Below the pieces are notes generated by a model. That model ran no database searches. It was not told the origin of the DNA and was given only the letters and a program-made list of their open reading frames with translations. This document shows, piece by piece, positions 1 to 8,407 of a stretch of DNA of 31,845 bases (position 1 is its first letter; each line of letters opens with the position of its first letter). The translations under genes and the position numbers were made by a program. The stretch comes from Thermoleophilia bacterium (GTDB lineage: Bacteria; Actinomycetota; Thermoleophilia; Gaiellales; Gaiellaceae): contig JAICYG010000004.1 of NCBI GenBank assembly GCA_025934335.1, positions 1-31,845 of the forward strand. Reading direction: 5' to 3'.

Positions 1-1085
<1,085 letters not shown>

Positions 1086-1089
<4 letters not shown>

Positions 1090-2078
1090 GGATCCTGCTC
1101 GTCTCGCAGATGTACCCGGGCCCGGAAGATCCGGACCTCGGCGTCTTCGTCGCACAGATGGAGCGCACGCTGCGGGAGCGGGGTAACGAGATCGAGTTGG
1201 CGGTGCTCGACCGTCGCGACGGCGGCAAGATGCGGTTCCTCGAGCTGCGCCGCAAGATCCGCGAGGCCGGGCCGCACGACGTGACGTGGGCGCACTTCCT
1301 CGTGCCGGCCGGAGCCCTCGCGATGCAAGCTGCCGGCCCGCTCGTCGTCACCGCGCACGGCCGCGACGTCCGCAACGTCGGCGTCGTCCCCGGCATTCGT
1401 CGCGCAACCGCGCGCGTTGTCGAGCGCGCGGCCACGGTGATCGCCGTCTCGGACTACCTGCGCCGCGAGCTCGAGAGCAAGCTCCCTGCCGCGCGCGGCA
1501 AGGTGGAGGTGATCGACTCCGGCGTCGACCTCGACCGCTTCTCACCCGATGTCGCACCCGCGGACGAGCTCGACTCCCCCGCGTTCGTGCACGTCGGCTC
1601 CCTGACGGAGCGTAAGAACGTCGTTCGGCTCGCCGATGCGTTCGCGCGGCTCGACCGCGGCTCGCTCACGCTCGTCGGCGACGGGCCGCTGCGCCCTCGG
1701 CTCGAGGGACGCGAGCGGGTCCGTGTCGTCGGCCGCGTCCCGCACGACGCGGTGCCCGCCTGGCTCGCCGCGGCCGACGTCGTCTGCGCGCCTGCGCTGA
1801 TCGAGCCCTTCGGCCAGGCGATCCTCGAGGCGATGGCATGCGGGCGAAGCGTCGTCGCGACGCGCATCGGCGGCCCGCCGGAGTTCGTGCCGCCCGAGGC
1901 GGGCGTGCTCGTCGACCCGCTCGACCTCGACGAGCTCGCGCGCGCGCTCGAGACCGCGGCCTCGCTGCCTTCTCCGAACACCGCGGCGCGAGCCGCGGCG
2001 GCCGGGCATGACGTCAGGCGGCAGGCGGAGCGGGTGGAGGAGATCCTCCGGCGAGCCGCTCGAGGTCGGCGAGCCTGA
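1086..2078 (+). CDS. Glycosyltransferase family 4 (GT-B fold)
   Basis: The 330-residue protein starts at a TTG that overlaps the upstream stop (TTGA), the only start that keeps the N-terminal Rossmann strand RILLVSQMYPGPEDPDLGVF. The N-terminal half has the acceptor-side motif VVTAHGRDVRN and VIAVSDYLRREL. The C-terminal half has VHVGSLTERKNVVRLADAF, LVGDGPLR and the nucleotide-sugar EX7E motif in EPFGQAILEAMACG, followed by GGPPEFV. These are the hallmarks of retaining GT4 enzymes that move a sugar from a nucleotide donor to a lipid or glycan acceptor at the cytoplasmic membrane. Donor and acceptor cannot be inferred. Coupling to the mutase gene looks like genome packing, not pathway logic. 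Its last 65 bases overlap a convergent small gene. Confidence 0.9.
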
Positions 2079-2244
2079 TCTCGACGAGCGGGAGCACCGC
2101 CTCCTCGAGGCCGGCCTCCCGGGCGACCGCGAGCGCCTGCTCGTAGCTCTGCCGGACCTTCTCCGCGGCCACACCCTGCTTGAGGCGGTTGTCACCGTGC
2201 AGGAGGAGATCGTGGATCTTCGCTCTCGCGGCGTCCTCGTCGAT
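2014..2244 (-). CDS. Small helical (TPR-like) protein, start codon uncertain
   Basis: This minus frame reads as a real protein: G/C at almost every third position, several lysines (AKIHDLLLHGDNRLKQ, AEKVRQSYEQALAVAREAG), two amphipathic helices spaced like a TPR hairpin (AYEQAL-type), then a Gly/Pro tail. The forward frame over the same bases has poorer codon bias. No ATG, GTG or TTG exists in frame upstream, however. The frame is open back into the receiver gene. An ATC at 2244 lies 8 nt below a minus-strand TAAGGT -10 element, which would make a leaderless 76-residue product. An internal GTG would give only 52 residues and cut the first helix. The 3' end overlaps the glycosyltransferase gene by 65 bases. 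Function unknown. Protein-coding status is likely, the start is not. Confidence 0.5.
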   Translation of the reverse strand: MDEDAARAKIHDLLLHGDNRLKQGVAAEKVRQSYEQALAVAREAGLEEAVLPLVEIRLADLERLAGGSPPPAPPAA

Positions 2245-2250
2245 GACGAG

Positions 2251-2257
2251 TACCTTA
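2251..2257. promoter_or_regulatory. Symmetric -10 element TACCTTA (possible bidirectional promoter)
   Basis: The heptamer is TANNNTA on both strands: TACCTTA forward and TAAGGTA in reverse. The forward copy sits 9 nt before the GTG of the receiver gene; the reverse copy sits 7-8 nt before the ATC proposed for the minus-strand helical protein. No -35 hexamer is obvious on either side. Symmetric -10 boxes are known to allow divergent transcription in bacteria; that both directions fire here is inference. Confidence 0.5.
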
Positions 2258-2265
2258 GTCCGGGC

Positions 2266-2640
2266 GTGCCCGACCGTGTCCGCGTCCTGATCGCCGACGA
2301 CCAGCGCCTCTTCGCGGAGGCGCTCGAGGCGATCCTCTCGACCGACGGCCGCATCTCGGTCGTCGGTCGCGCCTCGGACGGCGAGGCCGCGGTCGGTCTC
2401 GCGCGCGACGAGCAGCCGGACGTCGTCCTGATGGACATCTCGATGCCCGTGCTGGACGGCATCTCGGCGACCCAGGCGATCCGGGCCGAGCTTCCCGAGA
2501 CCCGCGTGATCGTGCTCACGGGCTCGAACGCGCCGAGTGACGTGTCGCGGGCGCGCGCCGCGGGCGCCGCCGGGTATGTGACGAAGGATCAGATCGCCGG
2601 CGACCTGCTGCGCGCGATCCTCGACGCGGCCGGTCGTTAG
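2266..2640 (+). CDS. Single-domain response regulator (CheY-like receiver)
   Basis: This 124-residue protein is one receiver domain without an output domain. Key residues are visible: acidic pair D11/D12 (VLIADDQ), phospho-acceptor D57 (PDVVLMDISMP), switch T85 (VIVLTG) and K107 (GYVTKD). The start is taken as GTG 2266 because the frame upstream loses receiver similarity and codon bias, and a TACCTT -10 box lies 9 nt before it, giving a nearly leaderless mRNA. A receiver with no effector usually works in a phosphorelay or by protein contact. No histidine kinase is present in the window. The VxLTG-x-G-A-x-GYVTK pattern is closest to NarL-type receivers, so loss of a LuxR output domain is possible. 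Confidence 0.87.
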   Translation: MPDRVRVLIADDQRLFAEALEAILSTDGRISVVGRASDGEAAVGLARDEQPDVVLMDISMPVLDGISATQAIRAELPETRVIVLTGSNAPSDVSRARAAGAAGYVTKDQIAGDLLRAILDAAGR

Positions 2641-2657
2641 CTACCCTCCCGGGAGCG

Positions 2658-2879
2658 ATGCTCCCGGTCTTCTCGGTCATCCACGTGCTCCTCTCCGCGG
2701 CCCTCGTCGGGCTCATCCTCATGCACTCCGGCCGCGACGCCGGCATGGGGGGCATGGGGTTCACGCCCGCGTCGCAGGGAGGCACCCACATCGTGGAGCG
2801 CAACCTCACGCGCCTCACGATCGTGATCTCGGTGCTCTTCTTCGCGAACACGATCCTCCTCTTCCGCCTCCTCAAGTAG
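2658..2879 (+). CDS. secG: Protein-export membrane protein SecG
   Basis: The 73-residue product has the SecG layout: a first membrane helix (about residues 4-22), a glycine- and methionine-rich cytoplasmic loop with GMGGMGFTPASQGG, and a second membrane helix (about 53-70) after the conserved NLTRLT. SecG joins SecY and SecE in the translocon and assists SecA-driven export. A TACCCT -10 box at 2642-2647 gives a leader of only a few bases. The gene stands alone, without the tpiA/pgk neighbours common elsewhere. Confidence 0.93.
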   Translation: MLPVFSVIHVLLSAALVGLILMHSGRDAGMGGMGFTPASQGGTHIVERNLTRLTIVISVLFFANTILLFRLLK

Positions 2880-2901
2880 CCGCGCGTTAGGCTCCCGGGT
2901 C

Positions 2902-3627
2902 ATGCGCCTCGCGGGGCTCCACCACGTCACGTGCGTCTGCGCGGACGCTCAGCGGACGCTCGACTTCTATCGCGGGATCGGCTTCTCGCTCGTCAAGAAG
3001 ACCGTCAACTTCGACGACCCGCACAGCTACCACCTCTACTTCGGCGACGGTGTGGGGCATCCGGGAACGCTGATCACCTTCTTCGAATGGCCGCGCGCGG
3101 AGCGCGGGCGGCTGGGGCGCGGCACGCTCGAGTCGATCGGGCTCGAGACTCCGCACGTGAGCGAGCCGGTCGAGCTGCAGGACCCGGACGGGCTGCGCCT
3201 GCGGCTCGAGCCGAGCGAGGCGCCACGGCTGCACGACGTCGCGGTGATCGGCAACCCCGACCTGTATGCCGGCCTCTTCGCCGACGACGCGCCGCTCTCG
3301 TTCGCCGAGCCGATCGAGGACGCGGCACTGGTCGGCCCTGGGACGACGCATCACATCGCCTGGCGCGTTGGCACCGACGACGGGCAGCAGGCATGGCTCG
3401 AGCGGCTGACGGAGCTCGGCCTCCGCCCGACGACCGTGCAGGACCGCAAGTACTTCAGGTCGATCTACTTCCGCATGCCCGACGGCGTGCTGATCGAGAT
3501 CGCGACGGACGAGCCGGGGTTCCTCGTCGACGAGCCGGAGGAGACGCTCGGTCAGGGCCTGTCTCTGCCGCCGTGGCTCGGGGACGAGCGCGAGACGCTG
3601 GAGCGCGAGCTGACGCCGATCGAATAG
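2902..3627 (+). CDS. VOC-superfamily protein, ring-cleaving dioxygenase-like (glyoxalase fold)
   Basis: The 241-residue protein has two glyoxalase/bleomycin-resistance modules. The first opens with LAGLHHVTCVCADAQRTLDFY, the second contains TTHHIAWRV and ends with YFRMPDGVLIEIATDEPGF. The likely metal triad is H8, H150 or H151, and E199, as in extradiol and hydroquinone dioxygenases of the MhqO/PcpA type. The length is shorter than the usual 310-320 residues, the loss falling mainly between the modules and at the C-terminus. The natural substrate is unknown. A TAGGCT -10 at 2888-2893 ends 8 nt before the ATG, so the mRNA is probably nearly leaderless. The stop codon lies in a palindrome shared with the convergent neighbour. 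Confidence 0.85.
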   Translation: MRLAGLHHVTCVCADAQRTLDFYRGIGFSLVKKTVNFDDPHSYHLYFGDGVGHPGTLITFFEWPRAERGRLGRGTLESIGLETPHVSEPVELQDPDGLRLRLEPSEAPRLHDVAVIGNPDLYAGLFADDAPLSFAEPIEDAALVGPGTTHHIAWRVGTDDGQQAWLERLTELGLRPTTVQDRKYFRSIYFRMPDGVLIEIATDEPGFLVDEPEETLGQGLSLPPWLGDERETLERELTPIE

Positions 3628-3638
3628 GCAGCTGCCTA
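3625..3638. terminator. 14-bp perfect palindrome holding both stop codons of a convergent pair
   Basis: TAGGCAGCTGCCTA is its own reverse complement. Its left end is the TAG stop of the VOC gene and its right end, read on the minus strand, is the TAG stop of the unknown gene. There is no T-tract, so whether it ends transcription is open. Confidence 0.4.
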
Positions 3639-4271
3639 CCCGCCGAGCCCGCCGAAGACGGCGAACGGGTTTCGCGGCAGCAGCTGCCAGGCGACGCCGC
3701 TGCTCGGCTCGATCTGCACGGTTCCGCGGCCCTCGAGGCTCGCGGCGAGCTCATCGGCATCGTCGCGGTCGTTCGCGCCCACGAGGAGGAACCGCGCGCG
3801 CCGGACGACCGAGCGGCCGCCGTCCTCGAGCGCCGCCGCGAGCGCCTCGGCCTCGCCCGGCGAGCCGACCTCCAGCCGCACCTCCCACTGGGCGACGCCC
3901 GTCGCGATCGACGCCGCCTCGTCGGCGTCGTCGAGCCGCTCGCGCTCCGCCCGCCGCTCCGCCTCCGAGCCGGGGAGCGGTACCTGTGCGTCCTCCCAGG
4001 CCTCCTCGATCGGGTGCCAGCGGTCGAGCCGCGGCTCGACGGTCGCGCCCTGCTCCGCCAACACCTCGCCGAGCACCCGTGCGGCTGCGTCGGCGCCACG
4101 CCGCGTGTCGGCGTAGCAGAAGACCGTGGCACCGTCGCGTGAGACGGCGACCCGTCCTCCGAGCTCGTCACGGAGCTCGTCGTGCACCTCGCGGTCGTGC
4201 AGAACCTGCACGAGGTCGCGCGCGCGGCCGTCGTCGTCGAGGGTGATCGAGAGCCGCCAGTCGTCCGCCAT
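3636..4271 (-). CDS. Uncharacterised protein, two ferredoxin-like halves
   Basis: I do not recognise this 211-residue protein. It is soluble and acidic, with no signal peptide or membrane segment. The first part (residues 1 to about 82) alternates strands and helices: WRLSITLDDDGRARDLVQVLHD, then VAVSRDGATVFCYADTRRGADAAARVLGEVLAEQG. A charged helical linker follows (EAERRAERERLDDADEAAS). The second part repeats the pattern: WEVRLEVGSPGEAEALAAALEDGG, ARFLLVGANDRDDADELAASLEGRG, TVQIEPSSGVAWQLLPRNPFAVFGGLGG. That suggests two related alpha/beta modules of the type found in small sensor or adaptor domains; this is inference. Codon bias is strong, so the gene is real. It faces the VOC gene tail to tail and starts at ATG 4271. 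Confidence 0.75.
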   Translation of the reverse strand: MADDWRLSITLDDDGRARDLVQVLHDREVHDELRDELGGRVAVSRDGATVFCYADTRRGADAAARVLGEVLAEQGATVEPRLDRWHPIEEAWEDAQVPLPGSEAERRAERERLDDADEAASIATGVAQWEVRLEVGSPGEAEALAAALEDGGRSVVRRARFLLVGANDRDDADELAASLEGRGTVQIEPSSGVAWQLLPRNPFAVFGGLGG

Positions 4272-4311
4272 GCGGGCATTCTGCCGTGAGCCGCGCGTCT
4301 CGGACCGCGGC

Positions 4312-4317
4312 TACAAT
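4312..4317 (+). promoter_or_regulatory. -10 box of the tRNA-Leu gene
   Basis: TACAAT is the closest match to the consensus TATAAT in the neighbourhood and lies 13 bases before the first base of the mature tRNA. The -35 region is not convincing. Confidence 0.55.
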
Positions 4318-4330
4318 GCGCGCGTTCCAC

Positions 4331-4415
4331 GCGCTGGTGGCGGAATTGGTAGACGCGCTAGGTTGAGGGCCTAGTGGCCATTGCGGTCGTGGAGGTTCAA
4401 GTCCTCTCCAGCGCA
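4331..4415 (+). tRNA. tRNA-Leu(GAG)
   Basis: The 85-nt sequence folds as a class II tRNA. The acceptor arm GCGCTGG (4331-4337) pairs with CCAGCGC (4408-4414) and the discriminator base is A. The D-arm contains the leucine-type AATTGGTAGACG stretch. The anticodon stem CTAGG/CCTAG encloses TTGAGGG, giving anticodon GAG at 4365-4367, which reads CUC and CUU. A long variable arm follows, and the T-loop is GTTCAAGTC. No CCA end is encoded, so it must be added after transcription. A terminator hairpin follows at once. Confidence 0.97.
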
Positions 4416-4417
4416 TG

Positions 4418-4442
4418 AGCCGCCCTCCGGGGCGGCTTTCTC
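4418..4442 (+). terminator. Intrinsic terminator of the tRNA-Leu gene
   Basis: AGCCGCCC (4418-4425) pairs perfectly with GGGCGGCT (4430-4437) around a TCCG tetraloop, followed by TTTC and further pyrimidines. It separates the tRNA from the lexA promoter a few bases downstream. Confidence 0.8.
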
Positions 4443-4447
4443 GTTCC

Positions 4448-4476
4448 TTGACGCCGTCCGCAGGACTCTCTACTCT
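4448..4476 (+). promoter_or_regulatory. lexA promoter (-35 TTGACG, 17-bp spacer, -10 TACTCT)
   Basis: TTGACG at 4448-4453 and TACTCT at 4471-4476 are separated by exactly 17 bp. This is the best housekeeping-sigma promoter in the window. Transcription would start near 4483, inside the SOS box. Confidence 0.8.
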
Positions 4477-4481
4477 GGTGA

Positions 4482-4495
4482 CGAACACACGTTCG
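4482..4495 (+). promoter_or_regulatory. SOS box (LexA operator)
   Basis: CGAACACACGTTCG matches the Gram-positive/actinobacterial LexA operator CGAAC-N4-GTTCG and is a perfect inverted repeat in its arms. It covers the expected transcription start of lexA and so should allow autorepression that is relieved by RecA-stimulated LexA cleavage. Confidence 0.88.
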
Positions 4496-4522
4496 TCTAC
4501 GTCACCCGATCCGGAGGCGCGC

Positions 4523-5152
4523 TTGCTCACCGCCCGTCAACAGGAGATCTGGAACTACCTCGTCGAGTACGTCGACAGCCACGGCTACCCGCCGACCGTG
4601 CGCGAGATCGGCGAGCAGGTCGGCCTCGCTTCGCCGTCCACCGTGCATGCGCACCTCGCGAACCTGGAACGGGCCGGCCTGCTCCGCCGCGACCCGACGA
4701 AGCCCCGTGCGCTCGAGCTGATCGGCCGCGAGCGCCGCGAGCCGGCGGCCGGCCCGAGCGTCGAGGAGCGGGACATCGCGCGGCTGCCGATCCTCGGCCA
4801 GATCGCCGCGGGCGGCCCGCTGCTCGCCGACCAGTACGTCGAGGACTATGTCGCGATGCCGGCATCGACGAAGGGCGATTTCGTGCTGCGCATCAAGGGC
4901 GAGTCGATGATCGAGGCCGGCATCCTCGACGGCGACCTCGTGATCGTCCAGCGGACGCAGGACGCGCGGAACGGTGAGATCGTCGTCGCGCTCGCCGGCG
5001 ACGACGAGACGGCCGACGAGGCGACCGTGAAGACGTTCTACCGCGAGCACGGCCGGGTGCGCCTGCAGCCGGAGAACGCGAGCATGGAGCCGATCTTCGC
5101 CGGTCACGTCCAGATCCTCGGCCGGGTCGTGGGGGTCTTCCGGGAGCTGTGA
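4523..5152 (+). CDS. lexA: LexA repressor, SOS regulator
   Basis: From a TTG with GGAGG five bases upstream the product is 209 residues, the normal LexA size. A start further up would put coding sequence through the SOS box and promoter. The N-terminal winged helix covers about residues 1-65 (LTARQQEIWNYLVEYVDSHGYPPTVREIG; recognition helix near SPSTVHAHLANLE). The self-cleavage site is A96-G97 in LGQIAAGGPLLA. The catalytic dyad is S128 (KGESM) and K170 (ATVKTF) in the S24 peptidase-like domain. It represses DNA-damage genes and itself. The stop overlaps the next start by GTGA, so the zinc-ribbon gene is translationally coupled and probably also under SOS control. Confidence 0.96.
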   Translation: MLTARQQEIWNYLVEYVDSHGYPPTVREIGEQVGLASPSTVHAHLANLERAGLLRRDPTKPRALELIGRERREPAAGPSVEERDIARLPILGQIAAGGPLLADQYVEDYVAMPASTKGDFVLRIKGESMIEAGILDGDLVIVQRTQDARNGEIVVALAGDDETADEATVKTFYREHGRVRLQPENASMEPIFAGHVQILGRVVGVFREL

Positions 5153-5338
5153 CCGACGTCGTCTCGCTGCACCGGTCGCTCGACCAGGAGCTGGTCGCGC
5201 TTCTGCGCGGCGCCTCGCTCGAGTGCCTCGTGTGCGGCGAGTTCGTCATGCACGCCCGCGGCGGCAGCGTCTTCTGCCCCGAGTGCGCCAGCCAGCTCGC
5301 GGACGAGGGCGCGCTCGCGGACGGGCTACCATCCGAGG

Positions 5339-5352
<14 letters not shown>
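5149..5352 (+). CDS. Small zinc-ribbon protein, unknown function
   Basis: The 67-residue product starts at a GTG that overlaps the lexA stop. An N-terminal helix (SLHRSLDQELVALLRG) is followed by two CxxC knuckles, C26/C29 (ECLVCGEF) and C43/C46 (FCPECAS), spaced for one structural zinc ion. A short Gly/Ala-rich tail ends in the rnpB start region. Its coupling to lexA suggests co-regulation in the SOS response. Binding to nucleic acid or to a partner protein is possible but unproven. Its last codons carry the rnpB promoter, which may constrain the tail sequence. Confidence 0.75.
5327..5332 (+). promoter_or_regulatory. rnpB -10 box inside the zinc-ribbon gene
   Basis: TACCAT lies 7 bases before the first base of the P1 stem of RNase P RNA and within the last nine codons of the zinc-ribbon gene. 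Its position fits the expected 5' end well. Read-through from lexA could also reach rnpB. Confidence 0.6.
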
Positions 5353-5673
<321 letters not shown>

Positions 5674-5676
5674 CGG

Positions 5677-5706
5677 AAAAAGCCCTGGAAACGGGGCTTT
5701 TTCTAT
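5677..5706 (+). terminator. Intrinsic terminator of rnpB
   Basis: AAAAAGCCC (5677-5685) pairs with GGGCTTTTT (5694-5702), ending in a five-T tract. A textbook hairpin immediately after the RNA. Confidence 0.9.
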
Positions 5707-5946
5707 CCTCGCGCAGGAGCGCCGACGCCTGACGATGACGAGCTCGGCCACCCCGAGGGGCTTCGCTGCGTTGTCGAGGCGAGCGCGCTCGACGCGCGAT
5801 CACAGATCTGAGCGCGCGCCGCGCATCCTCATCGCGCACCCTGCCGGTTGCGCTCGCCGCGAGGAGCCGCATCGGAGGGCCGCTCCCCGCCGCTCGTGAG
5901 CGGCCGGCGGCATGTGAGCGACTGCTGACGCGCCGTCGACCCGAGC
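5707..5946. other. Intergenic spacer between rnpB and the acyl-CoA dehydrogenase gene
   Basis: I see no convincing gene here: frames on both strands lack consistent codon bias. A short GC-rich inverted repeat (GCCGCTC/GAGCGGC, 5889-5904) lies downstream of the minus-strand dehydrogenase gene and may stop its transcript, although no T-tract follows. Confidence 0.5.
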
Positions 5947-7104
5947 TCAGTATGAGCGCGGCAGGCCGAGCACGTGCTGCGCCAGGTATGCGAGCACGAG
6001 GTTGTTCGACACGGGCGCGACGGTGTAGAGCCGCGTCTCGCGGAACTTCCGCTCCACGTCGTACTCGACGGCGAAGCCGACGCCGCCGTGCGTGTCCAGG
6101 CAGGCGTTCGCCGCCTGCCACGACGCCTCCGACGCGAGCAGCTTCGCCATGTTCGCCTCGGGCCCGCATGGCGCACCCTGCTCGAAGAGCGCCGCGGCGC
6201 GGTAGCGGACAAGGTCGGCCGCCTCGATCGCGGCGTGGGCCCGCGCGATCGGGAACTGCACGCCCTGGTTCGCGCCGATCGGCCGGCCGAAGACGACGCG
6301 CTCGTTCGCGTAGCGCACGGCCTTCTCGACGAACCAGCGGCCGTCGCCGATGCACTCCGCTGCGAGCAGGATCCGCTCCGCGTTCATGCCGTCGAGGATG
6401 TAGCGGAAGCCTTCGCCCTCCTCGCCGACGAGCGCGTCGGCGGGCACCTCGACGTCGTCGAGGAAGACCTCGGTCGTCGCGTGGTTCATCATCGTCGCGA
6501 TCGGGCGGATCGTCAGCCTGTCGCCCGCGGCCCGCATGTCGATCAGGAAGACCGACATGCCGTCGCCCTTGCGGGTGACCTCGACGAGCGGCGTCGTGCG
6601 CGCGAGCAGCAGCATCAGGTCGGAGTGCTGCGCTCGCGAGGTCCAGATCTTCTGCCCGCTGATCACGTAGCCGCCGTCGACACGACGCGCACTCGTCTGG
6701 ATTCGCGTGGTGTCGGACCCGGCGCTCGGCTCCGTCACGCCGAACGCCTGCAGGCGAAGCTCGCCGCTCGCGATGCGCGGCAGGTAGCGGCGCCTCTGCT
6801 CCTCGCTGCCGTGCCTGAGGAGCGTCCCCATCGTGTACATCTGCGCGTGGCATGCGGCCGCGTTCCCGCCGGACGCATTGATCTCCTCGAGGATCACGCT
6901 CGCGGCAGTGAGGCCGAGCCCCGCGCCGCCGTGCTCCTCCGGGACGAGCGCTGCGAGCCAGCCGTGCTCGGTGAGGGCGCGGACGAAGTCCTCCGGGTAC
7001 CGGTCAGGCTCGAGCGAGCGCCAGTACTCGCCGGGGAAGCGGTCGCACAACTCGCGCACGGAGCGCCGGATCTCGAGCAGCTCCTCTTGCGTCGCGGTCG
7101 TCAC
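5947..7104 (-). CDS. Acyl-CoA dehydrogenase
   Basis: The 385-residue flavoenzyme has the full family layout: helical N-terminal domain (YPEDFVRALTEHGWLAALVPEEHGGAGLGL), FAD-contacting LQAFGVTEPSAGSDTT, QKIWTSRA, middle beta-domain, and a helical C-terminal domain with ANERVVFGRPIGANQGVQFP and LDTHGGVGFAVEYDVERKFRE. It oxidises an acyl-CoA thioester at the alpha-beta bond and passes electrons to ETF. The usual C-terminal base in YEGTSE is absent (here LYTVAPVSNN). E243 in GMNAERILL occupies the position of the base used by isovaleryl- and long-chain enzymes, so activity is plausible. The GTG start is placed below a TATTGT -10 at 7119-7124. It lies 25 nt after the ABC ATPase gene and may be an operon tail. 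Confidence 0.92.
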   Translation of the reverse strand: MTTATQEELLEIRRSVRELCDRFPGEYWRSLEPDRYPEDFVRALTEHGWLAALVPEEHGGAGLGLTAASVILEEINASGGNAAACHAQMYTMGTLLRHGSEEQRRRYLPRIASGELRLQAFGVTEPSAGSDTTRIQTSARRVDGGYVISGQKIWTSRAQHSDLMLLLARTTPLVEVTRKGDGMSVFLIDMRAAGDRLTIRPIATMMNHATTEVFLDDVEVPADALVGEEGEGFRYILDGMNAERILLAAECIGDGRWFVEKAVRYANERVVFGRPIGANQGVQFPIARAHAAIEAADLVRYRAAALFEQGAPCGPEANMAKLLASEASWQAANACLDTHGGVGFAVEYDVERKFRETRLYTVAPVSNNLVLAYLAQHVLGLPRSY

Positions 7105-7129
7105 GGGGCCGGACGGCCACAATATCCCG

Positions 7130-8407
7130 TCAGGAGACGCGGCCGTCGTCGATCCGGAAGACGCGGTCGGCATGGATCGCCGCCGCCTCGTCGTGCGTCG
7201 CGACGAGGCAGGCGGTGCCTGCCGCGCACGCGGCGTCGAGCGCGTGCCAGACGAGCTCGGCGGAGCCCGCGTCCTGGTGTGAGCTCGGCTCGTCGGCGAG
7301 CAGCGCGACCGGACGGTCGACGAGCGCCCGCGCGAGCGCCGTCCGCTGCTGCTGCCCGATCGACGTCTCGCCCGGGAGCCGCCCCGCGAGGGCCGCGAGA
7401 CCGAGCTGCTCGAGCAGCTCCTCGACGCGGCCGTCCGCACGCTCCTCGCGCAGCCTGAGAGGCAGGCCGACGTTCTCCTCGACGGAGAGCTCGGGCAGGA
7501 GCCCGAACCGCTGCGCGACGTACGCCGTCTCGTGCCAGCGAGGGCCGGGCAGGGCGACGGCGCCCTCGTCGGGTGCGAGCCAGCCGCCTGCGACCATCAA
7601 GAGCGTTGACTTGCCCGAGCCCGAGCGCCCGAGCAGGACGGCGAGCTCCCCCTCGCGCACGTCCAGCGAAGCCCGGTCGACGACGGCCGTCCCTCCGTAT
7701 CTCTTCGTCAGCGCGTCGACGACGACGACGGGGTCGCCGCTCGGCGCACGTCTCCGCTGCCCCGGTGCCGCTGCGCGAGCGTGCTGGGTGAGCTCGAGCC
7801 GCGCGTCCGCGAGCTCGACCAGGCCGGGGTCGTGCGTCGCGACGACGATCGTCCGGCCGTCGGCCGCGGCGTGCTGCAGCTCGCCGATGACGAGCGCCGC
7901 CGCGGCGTCGTCGAGCTCCGCGGTCGGCTCGTCGAGGAGCACGACCGGTGTCCCCCGCGAAAGCCCGACGGCGAGCGCCGCACGCGCCTGCTCGCCGCCC
8001 GAGAGCGCGCTCGCGACGGCGTCGAGGCGCGGCCGGAGCCCGACCCGCGCGGCAAGCTCCACTCCGTCGGCGCCGAGCTGCTCGCGCACGGTCAGGTGCG
8101 GGACGAGGTTCGAGGCCGCGCGCTGGGCGAGGAACGCGACGGTCTCGCGCCGGAAGCGGCGAAGGGACGCTCCGCCGAGGCGTCGCACGTCCACGCCCTC
8201 GACGGTGACGTCGCCGGCGTCGGCCGCGTCCATGCCGCCGAGGATCCGGAGCAGGGTCGACTTCCCCGAGCCGGACGGGCCGACCAGAGCCCCGATCGTG
8301 CCGCTCTCGATCGACGCCGTCACCGCATGGAGCGCCTCGACCGAGCCGCCCGGCGAGCGGTAGGTGCGTGTGACGTCGCGGAGCGAGACTGCGGCCTCAG
8401 GCGACAC
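7130..8407 (-). CDS. ABC transporter ATPase with two fused nucleotide-binding domains (LolD/MacB class)
   Basis: The 425-residue protein contains two complete ATPase domains in tandem. Domain 1 has Walker A GPSGSGKST (43-51), signature LSGGEQ (135-140), Walker B VVLLDEP and switch H192. Domain 2 has Walker A GRSGSGKST (260-268), a degenerate signature TSIGQQQ (348-354), Walker B with DEP (372-374) and H405. An Arg/Pro-rich linker joins them. The class drives FtsX-fold permeases that move lipids, lipoproteins or peptides or send force to periplasmic enzymes. The GTG start overlaps the permease stop by 11 bases, so the two form one transporter. With one poor signature the pair probably has one strong and one weak ATP site. 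Confidence 0.9.
   Translation of the reverse strand: MSPEAAVSLRDVTRTYRSPGGSVEALHAVTASIESGTIGALVGPSGSGKSTLLRILGGMDAADAGDVTVEGVDVRRLGGASLRRFRRETVAFLAQRAASNLVPHLTVREQLGADGVELAARVGLRPRLDAVASALSGGEQARAALAVGLSRGTPVVLLDEPTAELDDAAAALVIGELQHAAADGRTIVVATHDPGLVELADARLELTQHARAAAPGQRRRAPSGDPVVVVDALTKRYGGTAVVDRASLDVREGELAVLLGRSGSGKSTLLMVAGGWLAPDEGAVALPGPRWHETAYVAQRFGLLPELSVEENVGLPLRLREERADGRVEELLEQLGLAALAGRLPGETSIGQQQRTALARALVDRPVALLADEPSSHQDAGSAELVWHALDAACAAGTACLVATHDEAAAIHADRVFRIDDGRVS

Noticed and set aside
5974..7458. 494-codon open frame on the plus strand opposite the acyl-CoA dehydrogenase and ABC ATPase genes
   Set aside because: Its translation is Arg/Ala/Asp-rich without motifs; it is the antisense of two clear genes and open only because of high GC.
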